A DNA stretch of 14,860 nt, taken from assembly GCA_009782085.1 (NCBI GenBank), contig WQUN01000060.1, positions 1 to 14,860 on the forward strand, in the 5' to 3' direction. A model generated the notes under the pieces. That model was not told the DNA's origin. It made no database searches and worked only from the letters and a program-made list of their open reading frames with translations. A program made the position numbers and the translations under genes. Shown in pieces: positions 1-7,907 of the stretch; position 1 is the first letter of the stretch, and each line of letters starts with the position of its first letter. This DNA is from Bacillota bacterium. GTDB taxonomy: Bacteria > Bacillota > Clostridia > Lachnospirales > WQUN01.

Positions 1-1
1 G

Positions 2-568
2 GAAGAGGACAAGAATTACTACTGCGGAGTTATAATCGACGAGGCGGCGAAGATGAGCCGCCTCGTCAACGACATCCTGGACCTGTCGCGGATCGAGTCC
101 GGCTTCACGCGGATGGACAGGGAAGTGTTCGACATATCTGCCACGGTGGCCGCCGCGGCGAGATACGCCCCCGCCTGCCGCGAAAAAGGCGTCGCGCTCG
201 CCGTCCCGCAGGCGGAGGAGACGAAGGTCTTTGCCGACGAGTTCCGCATAGAGCAGGCTTTTTCGAACTTCATGTCGAACGCGATAAACCACGCCCCGCC
301 GGGCGGGACGATAGAGGTTTCCCTGACACGCGGGGGCGGCAGGGTAAGGGTCTGCGTATTCAACAGCGGCGCGCCGCTGTCGGACGAGGACCGCGAGAAG
401 ATATGGGAGAGCTTTTACAAGGCCGACAAGGCGCGCACCCGCGAATACGGCGGGCACGGCCTGGGGCTTTACATCGTCAGGACGATCATCCGGGCGCACG
501 GCGGCGAGTGCGGGGCGTACAACCGCGAGAACGGGGTGGTCTTCTGGTTCGAGCTGGCGGAGGCGTGA
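2..568 (+). CDS. Sensor histidine kinase, C-terminal part (5' end outside window)
   Basis: This is the catalytic end of a membrane two-component sensor kinase that autophosphorylates on His and passes phosphate to a partner response regulator, neither of which is visible here. The reading frame is open from base 2 without a start, so the phosphoacceptor His and sensor region lie to the left. Visible parts are the second helix of the dimerisation domain (MSRLVNDILDLSRIESG, from about base 53), an N box (SNFMSNAINHA, about 268-300), a G1 box in the variant form FNSGAPL, an F-box-like segment (IWESFYKADKARTREYGG) and a G2 box (GHGLGLYIV) before a FWFEL ending. The NSG variant with KADKARTREYG is typical of a Firmicutes kinase group near VanS/BaeS-like proteins, from memory of the family. 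It is not KdpD: a complete kdpD lies downstream. A terminator directly follows, so it is probably the last gene of its own operon. The ligand cannot be inferred. Confidence 0.93.
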   Translation, partial: EEDKNYYCGVIIDEAAKMSRLVNDILDLSRIESGFTRMDREVFDISATVAAAARYAPACREKGVALAVPQAEETKVFADEFRIEQAFSNFMSNAINHAPPGGTIEVSLTRGGGRVRVCVFNSGAPLSDEDREKIWESFYKADKARTREYGGHGLGLYIVRTIIRAHGGECGAYNRENGVVFWFELAEA

Positions 569-588
569 TATATTCCATCTAATAATAG

Positions 589-625
589 AACCGCCCTGTG
601 CCACGCGAGCATAGGGCGGTTTTTC
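589..625 (+). terminator. Intrinsic terminator after the histidine kinase gene
   Basis: Twelve-base arms AACCGCCCTGTG (589-600) and CATAGGGCGGTT (610-621) pair with a single G-T wobble around a nine-base loop, followed by TTTTC. It begins 20 bases after the kinase stop codon and separates that gene from the kdp promoter. It would work best for the + strand, since the T-run is on that side. Confidence 0.9.
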
Positions 626-650
626 TTTACGGCTCTGCGGTCAATTTTTC

Positions 651-678
651 TTCACAAAATCTTAACGTCCCGTATAAA
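651..678 (+). promoter_or_regulatory. Probable sigma70-type promoter of the kdp operon
   Basis: TTCACA (651-656; 5 of 6 to TTGACA) and TATAAA (673-678; 5 of 6 to TATAAT) are separated by 16 bases, in the AT-rich gap between the terminator and kdpF. The predicted transcript would start near 685 and have a leader of about 50 bases, which is too short for a large riboswitch. Short direct repeats overlap the promoter (AAAATCTTAACG at 656-667 and AAAATCCAAACG at 676-687; TTTTTCTTTAC at 620-630 and TTTTTCTTCAC at 645-655) and could be binding half-sites for KdpE. The promoter boxes are seen directly; use and regulation are inferred. Confidence 0.6.
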
Positions 679-736
679 ATCCAAACGCCGTCTTAATAAT
701 ATCCGTGCTATCATATGCGTTTGGGAGTTGATATTA

Positions 737-826
737 TTGAGTATAATATTGCTCATAGCCGGGGTTGTCGGGCTGGCTCTTCTGATCTATCTGTTCTACA
801 TTCTGTTCCGAGGTGACAGGCTGTGA
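737..826 (+). CDS. kdpF: KdpF, small membrane subunit of the K+-transporting ATPase
   Basis: A 29-residue peptide, MSIILLIAGVVGLALLIYLF followed by YILFRGDRL, is almost entirely one hydrophobic transmembrane helix with a short polar end, as expected of KdpF (29 residues in E. coli). KdpF packs against KdpA and stabilises the KdpFABC complex in the membrane. The start is TTG at 737, preceded by GGGAG (723-727) with a nine-base gap; an ATG at 715 is out of frame. The stop TGA (824-826) overlaps the GTG start of kdpA (823-825) in a GTGA junction, which points to translational coupling. It sits at the first position of the operon, the standard place. Identification rests on size, hydrophobicity and position, because KdpF sequences are poorly conserved. 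Confidence 0.88.
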   Translation: MSIILLIAGVVGLALLIYLFYILFRGDRL

Positions 827-2505
827 GTTTTATCATCCTGCAAGACGCGTTTTTCATAGCTGTTTTGGCAGCTCTTTCGGTTCCGCTCGGTCTTTACATA
901 TACAAAGTCATGGACGGCCGGAGGGTATTTTTGTCGCGCGTCCTCGCGCCGGTCGAGAAAGCGGTCTACAGGGTCTGCAGCGTCAGGCCCGGCGAGGAGA
1001 TGCGTCCCAGGAAATACGCACTGTCCGTCGTCGCGTTCAGCGCCGCCGGATTCCTGTTTTTGTTTTTGCTCCAGCTTTTGCAGGGCTTTCTTCCGCTGAA
1101 CCCCGAGGGCCTGAAGAGCGTGAGCTGGCACCTCGCCTTCAACACGGCCGCGAGCTTCGTGTCGAACACCAACTGGCAGGCCTACGCGGGCGAATCGACG
1201 ATGACCTACCTGACCCAGGCCCTCGGCCTGACCGTGCAGAACTTCGTCTCCGCCGCCACTGGCATAGCCGTGCTGTTCGTACTGATAAGAGGGTTCGCAA
1301 TGAAACAGGCGGAAACGGTCGGCAGCTTTTGGGCCGATCTGACGAGGGTGACGCTTTACGTGCTGATCCCGCTGTCGATCGTATCGTCCGTGCTCCTGAT
1401 TTCCCAGGGCGTCGTGCAGACGCTCTCCCCCTATCACGCCGCCGCGTCCCTGCAGGACGGGGCGCGGCTGACAGTCCCTCTCGGCCCCGCCGCGAGCCAG
1501 ATCGCCATAAAACAGCTAGGGACCAACGGCGGCGGTTTCTTCGGGGCCAACTCGGCTTTTCCGCTGGAAAATCCCACGCCGTTCTCCAATTTCATCGAAA
1601 CGCTCAGCCTTCTTATAATCCCGGCCGCCCTCTGCGTGACCTTTGGGAAGGCCGTGAAGGACGGCCGCCAGGGCCGCTCCGTCTACGCGGTCATGCTGAT
1701 ACTGTTTATCGCGTCGCTTATCGTGATAACCGTGAGCGAGCGGTTTCTCGCGCCGCATTTCGGCAGCGTCGCCGCTTTCGGGAACATGGAGGGCAAAGAG
1801 GTCATGAACGGCGTCGGGGCCTCTTCGCTTTGGGGCGCTTCGACGACGGCCGCCTCCAACGGCGCGGTCAACGCCACACCGGACAGCTTCACCCCTCTCG
1901 GCGGCATGGTGATGATGTTTCTGATGCAGCTGGGCGAGATAGTCTTCGGCGGCGTCGGGAGCGGCCTTTACGGAATGATCGCCTTCGTCATGCTGACTGT
2001 GTTCATCGCCGGGCTGATGGTCGGGCGCACGCCGGAATATCTGGGCAAGAAGATAGAGCCCTTCGACATGAAGATGGTCTGCCTGCTGATCCTGGCCCCG
2101 CCGCTTCTGACTCTGATCGGCGCGGCGGCCGCCGCGCTGATGCCCGGCGCGCAAAACTGGCTGAACAACACCGGCGCGCACGGGTTTTCGGAGATCCTGT
2201 ACGCCTTCACCTCCATGGCGAACAACAACGGGAGCGCCTTCGCAGGGTTTGACGCAAACACGGCGTTCACGAATATCACCGGCGGGGTCGTCATGCTTCT
2301 GGTCCGCTTTATCCCGATTCTGGCGACGATCTTCCTGGCCGGGAACCTGGCGAGAAAAAAAACGGTCGCCGCCGGCGAGGGCACGCTTTCGACCAGCAAC
2401 GCCACGTTCGTCGGTCTACTGCTCGGGGTCATACTGATAATCGGCGCGCTGAGCTTCCTGCCGTCGCTGGCGCTCGGGCCGATCGCGGACTTTTTGACGC
2501 ATTAA
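823..2505 (+). CDS. kdpA: KdpA, potassium-binding and translocating subunit of the Kdp ATPase
   Basis: KdpA is the channel-like subunit that binds K+ selectively and hands it to KdpB for ATP-driven uptake across the cytoplasmic membrane. The 560-residue length fits the family (557 in E. coli). It is strongly hydrophobic throughout and shows the four pore-loop regions expected of this K+-channel-like fold: NTNWQ (115-119), TNGGGFFGANSA (from 234), SNGAVNATP (from 345) and NNNGSAFAGF (467-476). The GTG start at 823 is preceded by GAGGTGA (810-816) at a six-base gap and overlaps the kdpF stop, so its initiation is probably coupled to kdpF. kdpB follows after 11 bases. No damaged motif or frame break is seen. 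A second long open frame inside it (813-2252) is a GC-driven shadow. Confidence 0.98.
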   Translation: MSFIILQDAFFIAVLAALSVPLGLYIYKVMDGRRVFLSRVLAPVEKAVYRVCSVRPGEEMRPRKYALSVVAFSAAGFLFLFLLQLLQGFLPLNPEGLKSVSWHLAFNTAASFVSNTNWQAYAGESTMTYLTQALGLTVQNFVSAATGIAVLFVLIRGFAMKQAETVGSFWADLTRVTLYVLIPLSIVSSVLLISQGVVQTLSPYHAAASLQDGARLTVPLGPAASQIAIKQLGTNGGGFFGANSAFPLENPTPFSNFIETLSLLIIPAALCVTFGKAVKDGRQGRSVYAVMLILFIASLIVITVSERFLAPHFGSVAAFGNMEGKEVMNGVGASSLWGASTTAASNGAVNATPDSFTPLGGMVMMFLMQLGEIVFGGVGSGLYGMIAFVMLTVFIAGLMVGRTPEYLGKKIEPFDMKMVCLLILAPPLLTLIGAAAAALMPGAQNWLNNTGAHGFSEILYAFTSMANNNGSAFAGFDANTAFTNITGGVVMLLVRFIPILATIFLAGNLARKKTVAAGEGTLSTSNATFVGLLLGVILIIGALSFLPSLALGPIADFLTH

Positions 2506-2516
2506 TTTTGTATTAA

Positions 2517-4622
2517 ATGGATGAGATGGATGAGATGAAAAAAGCCAAAACCAGCCAAAAGAATACCCAGATAAACGACGCCCTGAAACAGTCCTTCGCC
2601 AAGCTTTCTCCGAAAGCCCAGGTCAAAAACCCGGTCATGCTGGTCGTCTACATCGGCGCGATACTCACGACCGCGATGTATATCTGCTCTTTGGCCGGGA
2701 TAAAGGACGAGAGCCCGGCCTATACGCTCGTCATCGCGCTGATCCTCTGGTTCACGGCGCTCTTCGCCAACTTCGCGGAGGCCATAGCCGAAAGCCGCGG
2801 GCGCGCCCAGGCGAACAGCCTCCGGGGCGCGCGCAAGGACGTCAAGGCGAAAAAGCTCAAGTCGGCGGCGGACGCCGGAAATTATACCGAAGTGCTCTCC
2901 AGCGCGCTGAAAAAGGACGACCTGGTCTATGTCGCGGCAGGGGAACAGATACCGATGGACGGCGAGGTCGTCGAGGGCGCGGCCTCCGTGGACGAGAGCG
3001 CGATAACCGGCGAATCGGCCCCGGTCATCCGGGAGTCGGGCGGCGACAGGAGCGCCGTCACCGGCGGCACGGTGCTCGTGTCGGACTGGCTGATAATCAG
3101 GATCACCGCGGAGGCCGGGGAGAGCTTTCTGGACAAGATGATCGCGATGGTGGAAGGGGCTTCGAGAAAAAAGACGCCCAACGAGATCGCCTTGCAGATA
3201 CTGCTGGTCACGCTGACGATCATCTTTTTGGTAGTCACGGCCACCTTGCTCCCGTTCACGGCGTTCTCTAGCCGGCTGGCGGGCAGCGGCGCCGCGATAT
3301 CGGTTACGAACATAGTCGCGCTTCTGGTCTGCCTCGCGCCGACCACCATCGGCGCATTGCTCTCCAGCATCGGCATAGCGGGGATGAGCCGCCTCAACCG
3401 GGCCAACGTGCTGGCCATGAGCGGCCGGGCTATCGAGGCCGCCGGCGACGTGGACGTGCTTCTACTCGACAAGACCGGCACCATCACGCTGGGCAACCGC
3501 CAGGCCAGCGAGTTTATCCCCGTGACCGGCGTGTCAGAGGAAGACCTGGCCGACGCGGCCCAGCTCTCGTCCATCGCCGACGAGACGGCGGAGGGACGCA
3601 GCATCGCCGTGCTGGCCAAGCAGCGCTTCGGCATCCGCGGCAGGGACATGGAAAACCTGAACGCCAGATTTATCGAATTCACGGCCAAGACCCGCATGAG
3701 CGGGATCGACTACACCTCCGTCCACGACGGAGAGCAAAGGGTCAACGAGATACGCAAGGGAGCCGCGGACGCGGTCAAAAACTACGTGCTCCAAAAGGGC
3801 GGCTTATACCCCGACGAATGCGACGCGGCGGTCAGACGCGTCGCGGGCCTCGGCGGCACTCCGCTGGTGGTCGAGAAAAACGACAGGGTCCTGGGCGTCA
3901 TATACCTGAAAGACATCGTCAAAAACGGCGTGAAAGAGCGGTTCGAGGACCTGCGCAAGATGGGGATCAGGACGGTCATGATAACCGGCGACAACCCCAT
4001 GACCGCCGCCGCGATAGCCGCCGAAGCGGGCGTGGACGACTTTCTGGCGGAGGCCACGCCGGAGGGCAAGCTGACCTTGATTCGCGACTACCAGGCCAAG
4101 GGTCACCTGGTCGCCATGACGGGCGACGGGACGAACGACGCCCCGGCCCTGGCCCAGGCCGACGTCGCCGTCGCGATGAACTCCGGCACCCAGGCGGCCA
4201 AGGAAGCCGGGAACATGGTCGATCTCGACTCCAGCCCGACGAAGCTGATCGACATAGTGCGCATCGGCAAGCAGCTTTTGATGACCAGGGGCGCGCTGAC
4301 GACGTTCAGCGTCACGAACGACGTGGCGAAATATTTCGCCATTATACCCGTGCTTTTTTTCGGCATCTTCCCTCAGCTTGCCGCGCTCAACTTCATGCGC
4401 CTCGGCAGCGCGAAGTCCGCCATACTCTCGGCGATAATCTATAACGCGCTGATCATCGTCGCCTTGATCCCCCTGGCGCTTCGCGGCGTGAAATACAGGG
4501 AGCTCCCGGCGGGAAAGATGCTGTCCAGGAACCTGACGGTCTACGGCCTCGGCGGGCTCGTATCGCCGTTTATCGCCATAAAGGCGATAGATTTGATCTT
4601 GACATTGTGCGGGGTTAAATGA
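2517..4622 (+). CDS. kdpB: KdpB, ATP-hydrolysing P-type ATPase subunit of the Kdp K+ pump
   Basis: KdpB is the catalytic subunit that hydrolyses ATP through a phospho-Asp intermediate and drives K+ import with KdpA. Visible P-type ATPase motifs, numbered from the first ATG, are the actuator-domain TGES (164-167), MVEGASRKKTPNEIAL just before the next membrane hairpin, DKTGTIT with phosphorylated Asp at 318, and the hinge motif GDGTNDAPAL (from 536). The Ser of TGES matches the position reported as an inhibitory phosphorylation site in E. coli KdpB (Ser162). Length from the first ATG is 701, against 682 in E. coli. The start is uncertain: ATGs at 2517, 2526 and 2535 lie in a repeated ATGGATGAG sequence. 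The first has no upstream ribosome site, whereas the later ones could use GGATGAG. kdpC begins one base after the stop. Confidence 0.97.
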   Translation: MDEMDEMKKAKTSQKNTQINDALKQSFAKLSPKAQVKNPVMLVVYIGAILTTAMYICSLAGIKDESPAYTLVIALILWFTALFANFAEAIAESRGRAQANSLRGARKDVKAKKLKSAADAGNYTEVLSSALKKDDLVYVAAGEQIPMDGEVVEGAASVDESAITGESAPVIRESGGDRSAVTGGTVLVSDWLIIRITAEAGESFLDKMIAMVEGASRKKTPNEIALQILLVTLTIIFLVVTATLLPFTAFSSRLAGSGAAISVTNIVALLVCLAPTTIGALLSSIGIAGMSRLNRANVLAMSGRAIEAAGDVDVLLLDKTGTITLGNRQASEFIPVTGVSEEDLADAAQLSSIADETAEGRSIAVLAKQRFGIRGRDMENLNARFIEFTAKTRMSGIDYTSVHDGEQRVNEIRKGAADAVKNYVLQKGGLYPDECDAAVRRVAGLGGTPLVVEKNDRVLGVIYLKDIVKNGVKERFEDLRKMGIRTVMITGDNPMTAAAIAAEAGVDDFLAEATPEGKLTLIRDYQAKGHLVAMTGDGTNDAPALAQADVAVAMNSGTQAAKEAGNMVDLDSSPTKLIDIVRIGKQLLMTRGALTTFSVTNDVAKYFAIIPVLFFGIFPQLAALNFMRLGSAKSAILSAIIYNALIIVALIPLALRGVKYRELPAGKMLSRNLTVYGLGGLVSPFIAIKAIDLILTLCGVK

Positions 4623-4623
4623 T

Positions 4624-5184
4624 ATGAAGAGCTTATTGAAACAGCTCCGTCCGGCGGTTTTATTTTTTCTAGCGTTCACGGTTGTATGCGGAGTCGCCTA
4701 CACCGGCGTCTTGACCGGGATCGCGCGGCTGGCGTTCCGGCACAAGGCGGACGGGAGCGTGATCACGGTGACTTTGAAGGACGGCTCGAAGAGGGAGTAC
4801 GGTTCCGCGCTGCTGGCGCAGGAGTTTACGGAGCCGCGGTATTTGATCGGGCGGCCGATGACTGTGTCGAACCTGTCGCCGGTTTCGGGCGAGCAGGCAC
4901 GGCTCGTCGCGCAGAGGACCGCATGGTGGCGCGAACTCGACCCCGAAAACACGGCTGACATTCCCGCCGACCTGGTGACGGCCTCCGGCAGCGGCGCCGA
5001 CCCGTATATCTCGCCGAAAGCGGCGGAGTACCAGGCGGCGCGCATAGCGAAGGCCAGAGGCATGGCGGAGGGCGAGGTGCTCGCCGTCATCCGCAAATAC
5101 ACCAAGGGGCGGTTCCTGGGTTTCATCGGCGAGCCGGGAGTCAACGTCCTGATGGTCAATCTGGCGCTGGACGGGCTGATATGA
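4624..5184 (+). CDS. kdpC: KdpC, accessory subunit of the K+-transporting ATPase
   Basis: KdpC is a single-span membrane protein needed for assembly and activity of the KdpFABC pump. The 186-residue product has one N-terminal transmembrane helix (about residues 10-33), then a mainly extracytoplasmic domain. Conserved family segments are GSALLAQEFTEPRYLIGRP near residues 60-78, PADLVTASGSGADPYISPKA near 115-134, and a C-terminal VNVLMVNLALDGL. The family's usual SALIGQ-F and YFWGRPS region is recognisable but altered (YLIGRPMTVSNLSPVSGEQ), with the following stretch shorter than usual. The ATG at 4624 lies one base after the kdpB stop and has GGGG (4611-4614) upstream, consistent with coupled translation. 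kdpD follows after a 15-base gap. Confidence 0.96.
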   Translation: MKSLLKQLRPAVLFFLAFTVVCGVAYTGVLTGIARLAFRHKADGSVITVTLKDGSKREYGSALLAQEFTEPRYLIGRPMTVSNLSPVSGEQARLVAQRTAWWRELDPENTADIPADLVTASGSGADPYISPKAAEYQAARIAKARGMAEGEVLAVIRKYTKGRFLGFIGEPGVNVLMVNLALDGLI

Positions 5185-5199
5185 AAGCAGGTGAATTAT

Positions 5200-7875
5200 A
5201 TGCAGGACGACCGCCGTCCCGACCCGAACGAGCTGCTGAACGAGCTTAAAAAGAGCGAAACCGACAGCGCCAGGGGCAAGCTCAAGATATTCTTCGGCTA
5301 CGCCGCGGGCGTCGGGAAAACCTACGCCATGCTCGACGAGGCCCAGGAACTGCGCAAGAACGGCGCGGACGTCCTCGCCGGCTATATCGAGCCGCATGTC
5401 CGCCCCGAAACGCTGCACCTACTGGACGGCATCCCGGTTTTGCCGCCTAAAATAATCACCTACAAAAATATCCAGCTTAAGGAATTCGACCTGGACGCCG
5501 CCTTGCGGAAAAAGCCCGCGATCATCCTCGTGGACGAGCTCGCTCACACGAACGCCGCCGGCTCGCGCAACAAGAAGCGCTATCAGGACGTGGAGGAGCT
5601 TCTCGCCGCGGGGATCGACGTCTATACGACGATAAACGTCCAGCACATCGAAAGCCTGAACAACATCGTCGGCGACATTACGAAGATCGCCGTGAACGAG
5701 ACCGTCCCCGACTACATCTTCGACCACGCCGACAAGATAAAGACCATCGACGTCGAGCCGGACGAACTCCTGCGGCGCTTCGGGGAGGGCAAGGTCTACC
5801 GGCCCGACCGCGCCGCCGCCGCGATGAACAACTTCTTCACGAAGGAAAACCTCAGGCTCCTGCGGGAAATCGCCATGCGCAAGGCTGCGGACAGGATCAG
5901 CCACGACAACCAGAGCGGCCGGCAGGCTTCCGAAAAGAGCTCCATGTCACAGCTTCTGGTCTGCGTCAGTTCTTCCCCGACCTCGGCCAAGCTGATACGC
6001 TGGGCCGCCAGGATGGCTGAGGCTTTTTATGTCCCCTGGGCCGCCGTGTACGTCGAGGACATAGACCAGGACGACCTGAGCGAGGAACAGAAGAAGTGGA
6101 AGCACTCCAACATACAGCTGGCCGAGCGGCTCGGCGCGGAGATCGTGACGCTCTCCGGCCTTGACGTCGCCGCGGCCATCGCGGAGTACGCCAAGCTCTC
6201 CGGCATCACCAACATCGTAGTCGGGAAAAGCCGGACAAAGAGGTGGCTCAAACCCTATTTCGAGGACCGCCTGATAGCCCTTCTCCCGAACATCGAGATC
6301 CATATACTGCCGGACAGCCAGGCCAAAAACTCCCGCAGGGAAAACGGCGGGCGGCGCGTCAAACTCGGCTTTTCCACGGCCGACACGTTCAAGTCGCTGG
6401 CCATGCTCGTGCTGGCGACCGGCTTTTCCTTTTTGCTGAAATATTTCAACATCGGCGACCAGAACTACATAATGGTCTACATTCTGGCCGTGCTGGTCAT
6501 TTCCCGCATCACCACGGGGCATCTCTACGGCATCCTGTCGTCCGTGATAAGCGTCCTGGCGTTCAACTACTTTTTCATAGACCCGTATTACTCCTTCAGC
6601 GCGTACACTCCGGGCTATCCCGTCACGTTTCTGATAATGTTCCTGGCCGCCATAATAACCAGCACTCTGACCACGCGGGTTAAAACCCAGGCGAAGCTCG
6701 CCGTCAGGCGGGAACAGCGCACGGAGCGGCTCTACGAGATCAACCGGAAGCTGCTGGCCACGAGGGGAGAGCAGAACATCATCGACCTCATCAACGAGTA
6801 TGTCGTGAAGATATTCCAGCGCTCCGTCATATTCTACACCGACCCCGCCGGCCAGAGCCGGGGGACGCTTCTGGCTGTGGAAGGCGAGAAGGCGGACTTC
6901 CTTTTCAAAGACGACGAAAAAGCCGTCGCGGGCTGGTGCTTCCTGAACCAGAAGCAGGCCGGCGCCGGGACGGACACGCTGATGGGGGCGGGGGCGTTCT
7001 ATATGCCGGTGGTCTCCCAGGGCAAGAGCCTCGGCGTCATAGGGCTGTCCTGCGAACATGGGAAGCTCAGCACCAACAGCAAGTTCTTTTTGCAGCTCAT
7101 CGTCGCCCAGGCGGCGATGGCTTTGGAGCGCCAGGTCTTATCCGACGCCCAGCGCAAGGCCATGGTGGCCTCAGAAAAGGAGAAGATGCGCGGCAACCTC
7201 CTGCGCGCCATATCGCACGACCTGCGTACGCCGCTGACGGGCATTTTGGGCGCGAGCTCCGCGATCCTGGAAAACGCGGGCGCGCTCCCGGCGGAGGAAA
7301 AGCGGAAGCTGCTCAACAACATCAAGGACGACTCCGGCTGGCTGATACGGATGGTGGAGAACCTCCTCTCCGTGACGCGGATAAGCGACGGCGGCGCGAG
7401 CCTTTCCAAGACCTCCGAGGCCGCGGAGGAGATCATCTCCGAGGCCGTCAGCCGCATACGCCAAAGGTTCCCGGACGCGAACATACAGGTGCGCGTGCCG
7501 GACGAGGTCATCATCCTCCCGATGGACGGCATACTCATCGAGCAGGTCCTGATAAACCTGATGGAAAACGCCGTCAAGCACAACAAAAACAACGCGCCGA
7601 TAACCGTCCGCGCCCTGAAAAAAAGCGAAAGCGTCCGGTTCGAGGTCGAGGATTACGGAAGCGGAATCCCGGCAGAGGACCTGCCCCACCTTTTCGACGG
7701 CCTCGCCGGAAGGAAAAACGGCCCGGACTCGTCGCGGGGGTTCGGCATCGGGCTTTCGATATGCAAATCCATCATAGACGCCCACAGCGGCGAAATCTCC
7801 GCAGAAAACAACAAAAACGGCGGCGCGACGTTTGGCTTTTCGCTGCCGGTTACTGCCGCGCCGTCCGATAAATAA
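5200..7875 (+). CDS. kdpD: KdpD, potassium/turgor-responsive sensor histidine kinase
   Basis: KdpD senses K+ limitation or osmotic stress and phosphorylates KdpE to induce kdp. Domains in order, from the ATG at 5200: KdpD N-terminal ATP-binding domain (about 20-230) with Walker A GYAAGVGKT (33-41) and Walker B-like ILVDELAHTNAAGSR; a universal-stress-protein domain (about 252-380); four transmembrane helices (about 397-490); a GAF-like domain (about 508-655); HisKA with SHDLRTPLTG and phosphoacceptor His673, the same number as in E. coli; and an ATPase domain with N box (MENAVKHN, 788-795), G1 DYGSGIP (from 818) and G2 GFGIGLS (847-853). ATG 5200 is preferred because AGGTGA (5189-5194) lies five bases upstream; a GTG at 5191 would add three residues. 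The USP domain resembles the reported c-di-AMP-binding signature. All catalytic boxes are intact and the gene is full length. Confidence 0.97.
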   Translation: MQDDRRPDPNELLNELKKSETDSARGKLKIFFGYAAGVGKTYAMLDEAQELRKNGADVLAGYIEPHVRPETLHLLDGIPVLPPKIITYKNIQLKEFDLDAALRKKPAIILVDELAHTNAAGSRNKKRYQDVEELLAAGIDVYTTINVQHIESLNNIVGDITKIAVNETVPDYIFDHADKIKTIDVEPDELLRRFGEGKVYRPDRAAAAMNNFFTKENLRLLREIAMRKAADRISHDNQSGRQASEKSSMSQLLVCVSSSPTSAKLIRWAARMAEAFYVPWAAVYVEDIDQDDLSEEQKKWKHSNIQLAERLGAEIVTLSGLDVAAAIAEYAKLSGITNIVVGKSRTKRWLKPYFEDRLIALLPNIEIHILPDSQAKNSRRENGGRRVKLGFSTADTFKSLAMLVLATGFSFLLKYFNIGDQNYIMVYILAVLVISRITTGHLYGILSSVISVLAFNYFFIDPYYSFSAYTPGYPVTFLIMFLAAIITSTLTTRVKTQAKLAVRREQRTERLYEINRKLLATRGEQNIIDLINEYVVKIFQRSVIFYTDPAGQSRGTLLAVEGEKADFLFKDDEKAVAGWCFLNQKQAGAGTDTLMGAGAFYMPVVSQGKSLGVIGLSCEHGKLSTNSKFFLQLIVAQAAMALERQVLSDAQRKAMVASEKEKMRGNLLRAISHDLRTPLTGILGASSAILENAGALPAEEKRKLLNNIKDDSGWLIRMVENLLSVTRISDGGASLSKTSEAAEEIISEAVSRIRQRFPDANIQVRVPDEVIILPMDGILIEQVLINLMENAVKHNKNNAPITVRALKKSESVRFEVEDYGSGIPAEDLPHLFDGLAGRKNGPDSSRGFGIGLSICKSIIDAHSGEISAENNKNGGATFGFSLPVTAAPSDK

Positions 7876-7907
7876 AGGCTGCTGACATTGGGAAGGAGGC
7901 CGCGCCA

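Noticed and set aside
679..736. A c-di-AMP (ydaO-type) riboswitch in front of kdp
   Set aside because: The leader from the predicted start to kdpF is only about 50 bases, far too short for that aptamer, and no suitable pairing is seen. Any c-di-AMP link would act through KdpD instead.
813..2252. A 479-codon + strand frame overlapping kdpA
   Set aside because: It is an Arg-rich out-of-frame shadow of a full-length KdpA that keeps all its motifs.
5947..7059. A 370-codon minus-strand frame inside kdpD
   Set aside because: It is antisense to conserved kdpD domains with biased Gly/Arg/Val composition and no family resemblance. The similar long frames at 3804-4679 (minus), 8616-9956 (+) and 9949-10818 (+) were rejected for the same reason.
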